Positions 34,470-48,600 of a DNA stretch of 64,000 nt are shown here, one piece after another. The position numbers and the translations under genes were made by a program. The notes under the pieces are model-generated. The model was given only the letters and a program-made list of their open reading frames with translations, was not told the DNA's origin and did no database searches. Source of the DNA: Tetmemena sp. SeJ-2015 (Eukaryota; Ciliophora; Spirotrichea; Sporadotrichida; Oxytrichidae); contig JAJKFJ010022070.1 of assembly GCA_027382625.1 (NCBI GenBank), positions 124,001 through 188,000 of the forward strand, written 5' to 3'. The first letter of the stretch is position 1; each line of letters starts with the position of its first letter.

Positions 34470-35800
34470 TCAAATTGAATCTCTAGAAGTATTAGAAGAC
34501 TAAGTTACATTAACTCCGAACTAGTTGCTTGAAATTACTATTGCCCCTCCTTAACTAGGAATTTGATTCTGGCTTTGATTATTTCCACTTGAAACATTAT
34601 AAGCACTAATGATATGGCTATTAGACCCAGTTGAACTTCCTACTCCAAATGCAGGAGCAAAGGGGCTCCCTGAAATTTAACTCTATGTGTTCTAGAGTTA
34701 TCCAGCACCATTTTAGCCAACATTAATTGTTGTGTTGTAGAGATGAATGTTATTCCCAGCACTCCCAGTATTTCCAAATTAGGAGTTTGGAATGTTGTTT
34801 TAGGATATAGCGTTTGGAGCTTAGCCAGAAGAAGCTAATAGATTTGCTCCACTACTGTTGCCGATTTTGAACTTATGAATTTTACCAAAATAATTAATTC
34901 TCTTTTATTATGCTAGAGTGACTGAGTAGAGTAATCTTTTGGCCTTTCAAGAGACTTATGCAAGGACTGACTGGACCCTTTACATTTTCAAAAGCCAAGC
35001 CAAGAGAGGTTCCATTCTTTGTGAATTCAAGTCTGCCCGTGTTTAAGTCTACAATAACTCCTATTATATCTCCTCTTCTACACCCGTGTGTGTACTCTTC
35101 AGGAATATTAACTGATTATTAATATTTAAATGGATATTCTTGTTGATCTTCTGTCCACTGAGACACATCATTCCCCACTCTTTAGCATTGCAACCTAAAT
35201 GGTTTTGCAAATTGATGGGAGGCCCAGACTGAGGAACGCTTGCCACTCCTATTATGATTTGCCACGTATTTGAAGAAGCAAGCATGTTCAACTCTATCTG
35301 CACCTCATACTTTATTTATCTCTTAAAGATACTTAAATCAAAATATCTTCTCACTCTAGTCAAATTTTAAATGATGATACATACTTATGTGTGCCAGCTC
35401 TCCAGACTACATTTCCAGTATCTTTTCCCAATCATAGTGGCAGCCGTGAGCAGTTTTGAAGTTGTTAGAGAGGAGGATGTGCTGGCCATGATGCTTCTGA
35501 GACCAGCACCAGGGCATTTCAGAGCCGTATCGATGTCGAAACTTATCACTCTGCTCATTCTTGAAACAATCTGGTGCTGCCTGGAAAGCCATAGCCACAT
35601 ACAACTCATGCTTTGATATCAAGTCTATAAGATATGTCAGAGTAAGGGTGTGCTTACTTGAGGGCTCTATCTTTTGTATAATTAGTTCAGCAGGGATGAG
35701 GGGCAGTCGCACATACTTTAAAATCTCTATCAAGTCTTCTCTTTGTTGAGTGGTGATGCCTGAAATGTCAAACTGCTTCTCATCTGCAAACAATTAAATG
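34470..35800 (-). CDS. BTB-BACK-SPRY gene, C-terminal block (permuted)
   Basis: Begins at an acceptor TTTGCAG near 35790 with ADEKQFDISGITTQQREDL and LRLPLIPAELI-type sequence (actual VRLPLIPAELIIQKIEP), the second half of a BACK domain. A SPRY domain follows: WQIIIGVASVPQSGPPIN, EWGMMCLSGQKI and VIVDLNTGRLEFTKNGTSLG with LAFENVKGPVSPCISL (35290-34900). A Gly/Ser/Asn-rich tail (FGNTGSAGNNIHLYNTTIN) ends SRDSI-TGA at 34470-34472. There is no BTB upstream; FCF1 begins divergently within 60 bp. The block therefore appears to be the 3' half of the gene whose 5' half lies at 33343-34374, placed before it on the same strand. Confidence 0.78.
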
Positions 35801-35848
35801 AAGGAATGAGAAGAATAATAAAATATAACTTTAAAATCAAATAGAACA

Positions 35849-36694
35849 ATGGTAAGTAATTGGAGTGTCTCATTCATCCTTCTCTCAGCTAAACTATGCG
35901 TTCAAATTATTTCTCATGCTAACATTTTGAATAGGGAAAAGCCAACAAGACGAGAAAGTTTGCTCAGGTGAAACGCATGCTCAACCCTAATGACCAAAGA
36001 CTTAAGAAGAGCGACAACTCTAAATAAATCTAGAAGCCAAAGGACAACCCTAAATAAGTCAATAACAGAATTAACAGTGCTCCTGCTAAGGTTTTATATT
36101 TATAAGAGTTACAATTTCTTTGAAAGGATGCCAATATAGTTCACTAGCAGTAATAGAAGAACTAGAAGACCACTAGACTCAATGAAGTGGAGATTCAAAT
36201 AATCATTCTATTTGAATTAGTTTTTAATAAAGGAGATTAAGAAGCTGGAGAAGGAAAGAGTGAGTTTGTACTTTGAGCACAACACCCAACTAGGTCCTCC
36301 TTACCACATCTTGATCGATACTAACTTCATCAACTTTTCCATTCAGTACAAACTTGACATCTTCCAGAGCATGATGGATTGCCTACTCGCCAAGTGTATC
36401 CCCTGCGTTACAGACTGCGTTGTTGCTGAGCTTGAGAAGATGGGCGTCAAATATAGACTGGCTCTCAAGTTAACCAAGGATCCTCGATTTTAGAAGCTCA
36501 AGTGCCAACACAAAGGTACCTACGCTGATGACTGCCTTGTTGACAGAGTAAAGTAGAATCGTTGCTACATCGTGGCTACCAATGATAAGGACTTGCGTAG
36601 AAGAATCAGGAAAATTCCAGGAGTTCCCGTAATGTTCATTGCAGGTCACAAGTACCAAATAGAGCGCATCTCAGACGATTATGGAACTATGTGA
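35849..36694 (+). CDS. FCF1: FCF1, PIN-domain rRNA-processing factor
   Basis: Fcf1/Utp24 is the PIN nuclease of the SSU processome that cuts pre-18S rRNA in the nucleolus. The first exon is only ATG (35849-35851); a GTAAGT..GAATAG intron (35852-35934) follows. Exon 2 gives [20 protein letters not shown], the hallmark N-terminus. Two IESs are removed, then the PIN domain reads [72 protein letters not shown] and [20 protein letters not shown], ending at TGA 36692-36694. Acidic residues of the PIN site (the D in IDTNF, the E in VAELE, the DD in YADD and the D in NDKDL) are present. About 195 residues, normal length. Confidence 0.95.
35852..35934 (+). other. Intron directly after the FCF1 start codon
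   Basis: GTAAGT..TTGAATAG, 83 bp, separates ATG from GGAAAAGCC. No other ATG in frame gives the conserved MGKA start. Confidence 0.85.
36088..36127 (+). other. IES in FCF1, pointer AAGG
   Basis: AAGG occurs at 36088-36091 and 36124-36127. Removing 36 bp joins SAPAKDANIVHQQQ and drops an in-frame TGA. Confidence 0.85.
36189..36238 (+). other. IES in FCF1, pointer GGAGATT
   Basis: GGAGATT occurs at 36189-36195 and 36232-36238. Removing 43 bp joins [20 protein letters not shown], matching FCF1. Confidence 0.93.
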
Positions 36695-36744
36695 GCACTC
36701 ATATAGATTTATAAGAGTCTCGTTCTCGACTTTAATTAGCTTTA

Positions 36745-38909
<2,165 letters not shown>

Positions 38910-39223
38910 AGCACTTGAGGACATCACACTGTCAAGTCCACACAATAGCTAACCACTTCTTACGCTCTTTTAGAAGTAGTAGCTTTATTTAAATATTAAC
39001 TCTCAAACACTCTTTCTCTCTTCCCTTTTTCTAAATGCAAATATTGAATATTATCAACTGGTGAACAAAAATATTTCATTTCTATCTTCCATTTCTAGTC
39101 TATGTTATTTATCTAATGGAATAGATATTAAAAAGCAGATGTGATATCCCAATATTAGAGTATAATATTTGTTTTAGTGAGAATGAATGAAGATAAGAAA
39201 TTAAAAAAGAGATAAGTGAGGTC
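38910..39223. other. Intergenic 3' flanks
   Basis: Downstream of the ATP synthase beta block and of the convergent GTPase gene. A/T-rich, with no gene seen. Confidence 0.55.
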
Positions 39224-41110
39224 AAAATATTGAGCAGTCAATATTGCACTCTCTATTTTTCATTCTCCAGCTTTAACCATCGTCCCTCACAAATCTCCTT
39301 CTCTCTATTGCTTCATACTTATTCATTCCTCTCTCTAAGATCCAGTCTCTCACCTTCTTAAGCTGGCTGATCCCTCTTGATTCGATTTACTTCTGTCTCT
39401 CAGTCTTCAATCGCTTTTAGTTATCAGTTTATTACTCCCAGTTAGCAAGATATTGCATACCTCCCAACTCAAAGTAAGACACACTCTAACTAGTCTTTTC
39501 CAGTTCCTCTTTAAAATCCTGAAGCCAGCTATCGAGCATTTGAGAGTCTATCTATCTCGAGTATTAACTCCTTAGACTTCTAAATAAATTATTAAATATA
39601 CCCTTCTCTGATTCTCCTTTGCCTGAATTCTCATAACTTCCTCAAGGTTATCTTCATTGGCACTTTCATCATCATCGCTGCTCTGCTCAAATCTTCATTA
39701 TCTTTGACATCCTCAGACAATTCTAATTAGATGGCTCCTTCATTTTATTAAAGAGCATCTTCATTTTGCAGAGTTCTATTTATAGGGATTGGATTATGCT
39801 TTATCTTGAGTTTTGGTCTCTATTATCTCTAAATCTAATCCTCTTCCTCAACGCTTAGTGGGGGAAGCAGCAGATCATACATAGAATAAAGATATTTAAT
39901 ATGCTCTAATCATTCTTAGTTCCAATTACTAGAAAGTCAGACACTAAAGCACTCTTGAAGGTATTTTCTCTAAAGAAATCCAGCCACTCCTCCATTTCTT
40001 GAAAAGAAACATAGCTAGTCACATCAAACACAAGTACCACAATCTGATATATTCCACTCTTTAGGTATTCCTAAGCCAGAGACAAATTTGTGTCAGCTTA
40101 AAATTCATCAATAAAAGGCAGCACCTACGAATCTCCCTCTTCTTCTTTTACCTTGAATACGCTTATGATACATATTTTAATCATCATTCATAAATCAATG
40201 AGCGAGTTCAAAACACCAGCTTTATCTTTTTTCTTCTTATGTGCAGCAAGTTTATTTCTGTTTTTAGTTGCTCTTTCTTTGGGAATCATGGAAATGTAGG
40301 ATCCCATAGACAAAGCCTCACAGTCTCTCCACTACGGCAAATTTATTCCTACTTGTGTATCTCCATCCCTACTCCGCAATCTCTTTATGGCTTCTTCTGA
40401 TCTTCAGTTGCTTTAATATCTCCTCTGATAAAATTCTTTGGTGCTTAGAGACTTATTACCTTAGCCTGAGAAGGTGTGACCATCGATTGAATTTGCAAAC
40501 TGTTTCTGTTTTAGTCTAGGGTAGAAGCAAAGTGTTCTTACTCAACTTCTTTAATTGTCGCTAATAAATTTTATTCCCGTGGTTCTTACACTGATGCTTG
40601 CATGAGAATCTACTCTTAAGAGAGTTTTTCTTTTTCAAGGCTGACTTCTGATGAAATGAGGTCTAAATTGAGAAGCGATTTTACTAAAGCTGTTTTTCCG
40701 ATTTTAGGTCCACCTATGACAAGCACCTCCAAGTTCTTCATTTGAAGAATTTTCACCACTTTTCTAGTTGTTCCTCTTTATTAAGTGGAACCATCTGCAT
40801 TTGCAGAGTCTCTTTAACTAGAATTCGCTCTTTTTTATTTAGATTTCTTCTTCTTATTTACATGCAGGACATTTTATGTGGTTTCGATCTTCATCTTAGT
40901 GGGGTTTTAAAAGCCCTTATTTTAAGTCTTGATAGTTTAATTTTCAGGCATCTCTTTTTGTTGATCAGGTTGATAGTCAGGTGGAAATTCAATTAGGTCG
41001 AAGTTAGATTTAAACTAAGGCTTGTACGAGTCTTTGCCAAAGCGATAGGAAGGATTAAGATGGGGTTGCGCTTTAGGCTCTGGGTTTGAGTTGATTTACT
41101 TGGCTTTCAT
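39224..41110 (-). CDS. Divergent Rab-like small GTPase with N- and C-terminal extensions
   Basis: ATG 41108-41110 opens MKAKQINSNPEPKAQPHLNP, a Pro/Tyr-rich extension of about 60 residues. The G domain starts MKNLEVLVIGGPKIGKTALV (P-loop GGPKIGKT, about 40700). A long Gln/Lys insert follows, then a degenerate switch II (ETVRLCLWDPTFPQF, no DxxG), then QIVVLVFDVTSYVSFQEMEE and FLVIGTKND (G4-like, about 39900). The C-terminus is a long charged/Gln-rich helix (YLANWEQQTDNQKRLKTERQ) ending at TGA 39224-39226. The missing DxxG suggests weak or absent hydrolysis (inference). It could belong to the Rab-like/IFT GTPases, but I cannot assign a subfamily. Several IESs are unresolved. Confidence 0.7.
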
Positions 41111-41160
41111 TGTTTAATTTATTGTTCTAATTTATTTCCAATAAATTGACAAATATACTC

Positions 41161-43081
41161 TCACTTGTGAAATGAAATAGTGAAAGTATTTATGAAATGA
41201 ATAAATTCAGAGATTGAGTACTGCTCTAGTAGCTTTCATGGTTATGAATTTCTTGAGAGTTACTCTCACTACCAAGCATATTGCCACGAACATAAGGAGG
41301 TATTGTAACTTATAGGATTATAAAATGTACTATAGTCCTCTTAGCTCTTAGTTTATTATCTCAGCTGCTTAATTAAACTTCAAAAATTAAAGAAAATAAG
41401 GATGCTTAATAAAAGTTGCCATTCAATATCTCAACAGATGAAGAGTACAAGCTGTTTAGGAAAGAACTTGGGTTAATAATTTATCCTGCTCCTTTTCTAT
41501 CAGAAAATAATTTGCTTTTTTGTGAGAAGTCTATTATGTTCCTCAGAATGAGGCATATTTAAACAATAAGTGACATAAACAATATTCTACATATTTGAGG
41601 AAACACGATTGCATTACGTTGTACACTTAGCACACTCTCCACATCCAATACTTTGTGGAGTAAATTGACATTTATTCCTTTTGTCAATCCTCCACTACTC
41701 ACCTCACTAGTTATATGAGCATTTATAGTAATTAGAATTACGATTAATTTATTGAGAGTTATGATGTTCTTATTTTGTAGATCAGAGGTGAGTAGTTTCT
41801 GTTCTTCCTTGGACAATCTAAGGGAGTGAATGGTGTAGTCTAGATAAATCATCATCTTAAATTGCTTATACTAAGAAGTTGAAAGCTTATTCAACCTAGT
41901 CAGAAAGAAATCTATTAATTTTACAATGGTATCCACATTCATTTAATTATAAATGCTTGAGCCAATCTACTGCAATCTCAGCGAATAAGATATAGGCCAT
42001 GTAGCGAGCTATCTGATATCTATCTTGCTGAGTAGTCGCCAAAACGTTTATCAAGTACAAGAACAAATGAAAACGCTCTAAGCAGTCATTTACAGTATAC
42101 TGGAATATTATAAATCAACTTTATCTCAAAATATATTAAATGAATAGAGAGGCTTAGTCTACTTTCTTAAAAACAGAGATCTTGAGTTCGGTGAAATTGT
42201 TATAGAACAAAAACGAAAGAACAGACTCCTCGGTAGAAGTGAGAGCTACATGAATTGTAAACATCTCCAGTACATATATATAGCTGTGAATGCTTGTGTA
42301 TAAGATCATCATCAGCATATCGAAAACTATCAACAGTAAGTTGCTCAGCTTTTAGGATTTTATAAACGTGATACGTTCAGTATCCTAGTAGAAATCTCTA
42401 ACCATATTTTCTAGAAGAGCTTATCCTAATCCTTTGAAAAGAAGGTCACTAATCTCAATTACACCCTTTATCATGTAGATCTTAAACAAGCTCTGCCCTC
42501 TTATCCAATGATAGACCACAGATGAGTTCGAATTCTTCAGCACGATGTAAGTACTAAGGACTATTATTACAAGTCTTACTATTTCCAAATGATTTCTGGT
42601 TTGTTTTAATCTCTATTGCTCATTCTAGTAATCTGGCTTATGCTATTTTTATTATCATAGAACATATCTCCACAGACTCTTCAGAGATGAAGCGATAGTT
42701 TATGGGAAGTTAATAAAAACTCTGATTGGGAGAAGGATCATGTTATAGAGTACAGCCTGAATCAAGATGATAGTGTTGAGAATCATATACCTCTCGAGTC
42801 TAAATGGAATGAGAAATATGTGGTATATCTCATTATACTTAAATCTCTCATTATCCATCTATTCAATTTCTATACCACTACCTCCTCCTTCTATTTAATT
42901 TTTTAACTTCATATCTTTGCTGCTTGAAAAGTCCTCTTTCAGTATTTTTTTGAGACTCTGTGCCTTTTCGAAGCCGAAAGATCTTCTGATTGATATCTAG
43001 CAGCTGCTCCTCCTCACTCTTCTAGTTTGTAGAAATTTGTCGGGAGAGCGATCGCTCTCTTTTAATGATTAAATTACTCAT
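41161..43081 (-). CDS. TAPT1: TAPT1-family membrane protein
   Basis: TAPT1 (DUF747) is a conserved multi-pass protein at the ciliary base or endoplasmic reticulum. ATG 43079-43081 opens MSNLIIKRERSLSRQ. A basic N-terminus leads to LIPFRLERYMILNTIILIQA (first helix), then YMIKGVIEISDLLFKGLGQA, the signature SVLSFLFYNNFTELKISVFK (about 42220), DCLERFHLFLYLINV-type sequence and FAEIAVDWLKHLFINKMN (about 41960), then LDYTIHSLRL and a Ser/Gln-rich tail. The end is approximate (TGA near 41161); several IESs interrupt the C-terminal third, around 42100-42170 and 41500-41560. The family match over the central block is clear. Confidence 0.83.
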
Positions 43082-43204
43082 CTTGAAAGTTATTATCTTA
43101 ATATATCAAATTGCAGAAAGTTGCTTTACTCTATTCCAAAGCCTTAGTTTGAATTTAATTATTTCCTCCACTAATTAAATAATTAAATTGCACTACTTTA
43201 AAAC

Positions 43205-45147
43205 ATGAAAGCTATTTAACTTGTCAAGCGAGCACAATCAAGTCGATCTATTCTTGCAATGCATAAGAGGGCAATTGGCTACGTGCATGCTGGTGAGATG
43301 CGTCGCTAGTACTACAGTCCCTTTGAAAACCCAAAGCTATTTACGGAAATTGTTGATGAGGAGGCTTAATCTGATGTCATTTTTGACATGGAAAACTAAA
43401 TGAAGATTATTAGCAAGAGTTTAATACAGCAAGACATGGGCACATTCCCTATGGCACCTTTTGCAATTTATAGAATTTTTATATCTCTAAATTGTACCTT
43501 ATTCTCAAGAATTGGAAAAGTAAAAGAGGTAAGAATAGCTAGCACTAAAAGAAGCAGTAGTGGACAATTACTACCTCACTAGAGATAGATCATTATATAT
43601 TGATTTATTTTAGAGAGCAGTATTTGTATTTCCTTGCTGAGCACAGAGAAACTGCAGACGTCACTTATGTCCACCTAGATGCAGGAAATTCCAAAGATCA
43701 AATATAAGCTGAGGGTAGTTCTAATAACATATTTTAGAGGTGTTTTTGTTTGTAGAAAGCGAAATGCGAATGTCCTCTTTCTAGGAGCAAATTTCGAAAA
43801 CTTTTAGCTAAAGCAACTCTACAAGGCTATGAACGTCTTCAAGCCAGACATTATACTTCTGCAAATTAGACCAGACTAAGTTCTAGACAACTTTAAACTT
43901 GATTTGAGAAGAGAGAAACAGAGCTATTCAAGCTTACAATCCGAATTTCAAAATGAGAATTTTGTAAAGGGACAGGATGAAAAAACTGAGGAAACTAAGC
44001 CTGCTTTGATTAATTTAAATATGTGCTGGTTTATATGGAGAGAAAGAGTATGAATTAGATGAAATAAATACCTACGCTAACTCATTCGACCAGGTTTCGA
44101 ACTTTATCCCTCTACAAGTCTTATCAAAAGCATTCAGAAAGAATTAAGAAACGAAGGTATGATAGTCTCTCCAGTTCCTTAGGGACAAGAGCAAACGCAA
44201 TATAAACAAAAGCTTAGTCAAGTTAAATAATGGGATGACTACTCATAGAAGTACGAATCAGATAACAGATTAACAAGGGAAGTAATTGGACTTGCTGCCC
44301 TCTGGGCTGAACATCACAAAGCTTAAATTTGCTTAGGGGATATACCATTGACCCTTTAAAAATACAACACAATCAACTCTTTCCCTCTTCTTGACTTTGA
44401 AGAATAATATGAGAAAACTCTTTACGATGCTTACATATTTCAATGATAAGGTTTAATTGAATGCTTTTCTAAGAGATGACAACTTGTATCATAGTTCGAT
44501 GATGCACTGTCCTGACTTGCTGTTATCTCACTCAGACGAGTACATGGCTACATTGATAAATAAGCTCTCTGAGTTCTACTCCAATATCCTAGTTCTTTGC
44601 GGCTCTGGCTAGTCAAGGACCATTCCTCACTATTTGTACTATAGTTAGAAAGTCAACACTCCTGGCAACAATCTTTAATATTTTAAACCTTCTCTCTCTA
44701 TTTAAATCTTGACAGTGTGGTGAGATTTAAGCCTGTCTACGAAAATCTGGTGCGAAAGGACAATTAGGAAATGCTATTGGATAAGTTGCTAGTTCTTGAC
44801 AACATTTTCTAAAATAATCAGGCTTCAGGGTTAGCTGAGGACATGGATCCCTCAACTCTCTTCATCATTAGAAACTTAATTTCGCAGTAAAGTGTTATGG
44901 ATCTCAAATACCAAAGGTATGATTCAAAGGTCACAAAGGAAAATGAGAAGTGGCTCCTTCAACTTTATAAACTAAATAGAGATAATGATACATAGCTAGG
45001 TTTAAATTTTACTAGTTTGAGAAGCTCAGGAAACGAAAGTATTAAGAAGTAGTAGACAAGCAAAGATAAAGAGCTTCTCTTGAGCTACAAAAAAGAATCA
45101 AGATCTTGGCAAGAGACAATCCAGAGATGGTTAAGAACCTTCTTTGA
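43205..45147 (+). CDS. TraB-domain protein
   Basis: ATG 43205-43207 opens MKAIQLVKRAQSSRSILAMH, a basic, possibly mitochondrial N-terminus. TraB hallmarks in order are: YFLAEHRETADVTYVHLDAG; VLFLGANFENFQLKQLYKAM with VFKPDIILLQIRPDQ (about 43790-43880); EVIGLAALWAEHHKAQICLG and DIPLTLQKY (about 44280-44360), matching the family A..A...GA.....DR.I..TL block; and HSDEYMATLINKLSEFY with NILVLCGSGQSRTIPHYL (about 44530-44630), matching the C-terminal R..YM...V.V.G.GH block. The C-terminal coil KLRKRKYQEVVDKQRQRASL ends at TGA 45145-45147. TraB/PrgY/TIKI relatives range from mitochondrial outer-membrane proteins to membrane proteases; function is uncertain. Multiple IESs are present, unresolved. 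Confidence 0.75.
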
Positions 45148-45692
45148 CTTACAGCAAATTTTAATTAGAATCATGTTTAGAAATTTCAATATGCCAAAAT
45201 TGTTTACCCTTTAATAAACCTAGTGTAGAATTTAAAAGAGAATTGATGATATATTCCTTAATCATATCTATAAATTAGATCTTTTCGAGATTACGACTTA
45301 ACTCTTTTGATTGAGATTATGCCTGATTTTTTCAATTTTCCTAAAAAAATATCCAGCATTTTATCGTTTTAGTTGCCTCTAGATTTATATATGATTGTAT
45401 CTGTCATCTTAAAAAAGAGTTGAAAGAGTTTTTTTGATTATTGCATTCTTTTTTCCACTCGTTGAAAAGTGTGTTTGCTGTATGTATATTAAGTTTGGGA
45501 ATCTACTCTTAATATACAAAAAATATTTACACAAAACAAATAATTAAAACTAATGATTTAAAGGATAATAATATTAAAAATAATCAGAAAGCATTCAATC
45601 ACCAATCAATTATAATATCTTTGCTAATAAAATTCATAATTATCATTGTAGCATATCCACCTTAAAATTTTGACACCTTCACTCTCTTAAGA
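45148..45692. other. Intergenic, AT-rich
   Basis: About 540 bp, strongly A/T-rich with T-runs. No gene supported. Confidence 0.5.
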
Positions 45693-48600
45693 ATGAAACC
45701 AGATAACCCCTAAATGCATTCAACAACTTAAAAGCAAAGGCCATCTCCATAGCCTAACGAGCATATTTCAAGGCAAGCAGATTCATTGTCAGAAACCCAC
45801 AGCAAAGAATATTTATTGTTGTGAATATGATTCTTACATGTACTTCGACTTAAATATGGACTGTGGTGATGACCTCTTTCCCAGCCTCAACTAAGCTCAA
45901 ACTTAAAACTCAAAGTAACCAGACTTATAAGAACTCAATTTGCCTTCATAAAGACTCATTAATGTTCAACCAAATAGGTACTCATCTTTTGCTAGTCAAG
46001 AAAAAGAAATGAAAGAGGCTACTAGAAGCACCTAGTAAATGAAATCTCATCAAGATTGCAACTTCACAATTCCCTTTGATAAAATATGCTTAAAATCTTT
46101 AGATCATGAAATTTTATGATCTTGATGACGATTTCCAAATTCCTGACCTCCAAGATATGTCTCCTACTTTCTACTAATCACCATAAGAAGCCTTGCCTCA
46201 AGCTTTCGACTCCTAAGACTGTATTTAAGAGAGAAATTTCCTTTCAAATCTTAGATCAGCACCTCAAAATTCATCAACATAAAATCCGCGAACTAGAACA
46301 AGGAGCGATGTGAACAACAAAGCTATTTCTATTTTTACTTTAATTATTCAAGAGAAATTTAGCTGATCCCGAGGATAAAATTTTTTCTTCTATGAGCAGG
46401 TGGTCCAAAGTTTCACCTCAGCAACCTTCTATGATGACTGATATACATCAATTCTAGAATTCCTCAACAACAGGCCTTCAGAGATGCTATGGAGAAATGA
46501 TGAACTCTTCAAAAAGACTTGGAGATTAGTTCATCAATTCATCTTGTTCAAGTCCTCTTAAATTCTACAATTTTGAAAATCCTCATGAATAGTAAAGAGC
46601 TATCATCTAAGATTCTCCTTAAAGAGAAAATGGCGAAGAAAATGAAGAGGATATTCAAGATAAAGCTTTTGAAAAGAGAAGAGGTCTAACCCAGATTAGA
46701 TACATGATCGAGGAAGAGTAAGTTCTCAAATTCACATTAAGATTTATTCTCTCATTCATTTGAGTCTACTTATTCATAATATCCTTTAGGAAAGCCAAAG
46801 TCAATGTCATTGATGTTAAAGACCCTGCCTACGAGCGAAAAATGTTTGAAAAAATTAACGAAAGGAACTATGTCTAGTATCTGCAAGGTATGCTTACATA
46901 CTCTAGAATTTTGATTTGTTTGCATCTTTAAATTTTTACAATTCTAAATTATAATTTTAATGTAGCTATTAAGAACTTAGAGGCAAAGGGTCAGACCTCA
47001 ACTTTCAGAACCTATGATAAGGATAAAACAATGTTCGTTGATATTAGAAACAATGAGAAAGAACTAGAGAGAATAAAATAGAGACAGAAAACTATGATAA
47101 AACATGGAAATATTTTCGGTAAGATTAAGACTATTTAATCTTTTAATAGCGTCAATGGAAGCAGAGATTGCTTTGAAGAGATTGGAGAGGAGATATAAAG
47201 TTAAGCCTGACAAAAATTTAATAGCTCTTCAATCTCTATCAAGGCAAACATTGATACCTCCTGGTGAGGTTAATGTTACGAAAGAATATCAAGATGGCGG
47301 TTGTAGATTATATCCTTACAAGCCCAAAAGCGTAGCATCTAAATTATATAAATTTCGTTTATCTGCCCATATAAATGAGAACTTAAGTGTGTTGGGCCAT
47401 CATAATAGTGGCAAAATTCAACACAGTGGATTCTCTGAAATAGATGCTCACTCCATCAGTTCCTCAATAATGTTACAATTCCTGGACAAAAGCCCTTAGA
47501 GCTCTAATCGCAAAACCATCAATCGCTCATTCATCAGTAATCTTTAGCTTAGCCAAAGTAGAATCTCCTCTAATGTGTAAATCAATAGCAAGAGCTCTAT
47601 ATCTTAGACGATAATGAAGAGTTTTTGAGAGAATTTAGGCAAAAGCAAAAGTAAGAAGCTGGAATTTTCAAAATTGATAACCCTAACTATCGCCCTAGAA
47701 AAGAAGGCCCTTCGATACCTAGGCCAAAGCACGCGCTATTTGAGAAGAGAGGCTAATTTTTAAGATTAACTTAAATTGATGAAGATCAAGCGCCTAATCA
47801 ATTTGAACAGCCCTAGATATCTCATAAGTAGATTATCAACTTGGAGGATGTAAATAATCTCCAGCAACTGATGTTTGATAATAACAAATTTACTGCAAAC
47901 TCAGAAGGGCAGTTGAAATTAAAGCATGTTGCTAATACCTAAAATGAAGATGACGATGAAGAAGATATATTTGAAACAGCATTAAGAGAAAAGAGACAGA
48001 GTTGCGTCTAGTAAAGAAAGAATTAGTTATTAAATGCTCAGGCTTTGAAAATGAAAGAAATTCAGAAGACCATTGATGAGATGGATATCTCTCATTTGAT
48101 AGCAGGAGGATAATAAAATTATAGATCCCAATAAAATGAAGAGAAAGAAAATGTAATTCAACCACCTTAGATGTAGTAAGATAAAATACCTGTTTTAGAA
48201 GATTAGAATATCAATGAGTAGAATTTCCATGAGGTCTAAGATAACTTCATTTTAAAAGGAGAGGATGAGGAAGACTTGTTTGGTTAAAGTGAACCATCAC
48301 AAGCCAATTTTGAGCCGCAGCTAGAGACTATTGAAAATTAGCTACATGGTCTAAATCAATCCTCTTCGATATAAAATTAGTCAAGATAGCTCTTGAATGA
48401 TTAGAATTCGATCTCTATCTCCTCAAATTAAGTCGATGATAAATAAAGTTAGAAAGATACATCAACAAAAAAGAGAAACTTGAAAATGAAAGAAAAGGAT
48501 AAGTAAAGGAAGAAGATCTTTGACGTACATACCGAGAGAAGAGTAATTACTCGTTCTCAAAAGAACAGTTTGGACAGAGCTTAGATTCTGACTAAACCTA

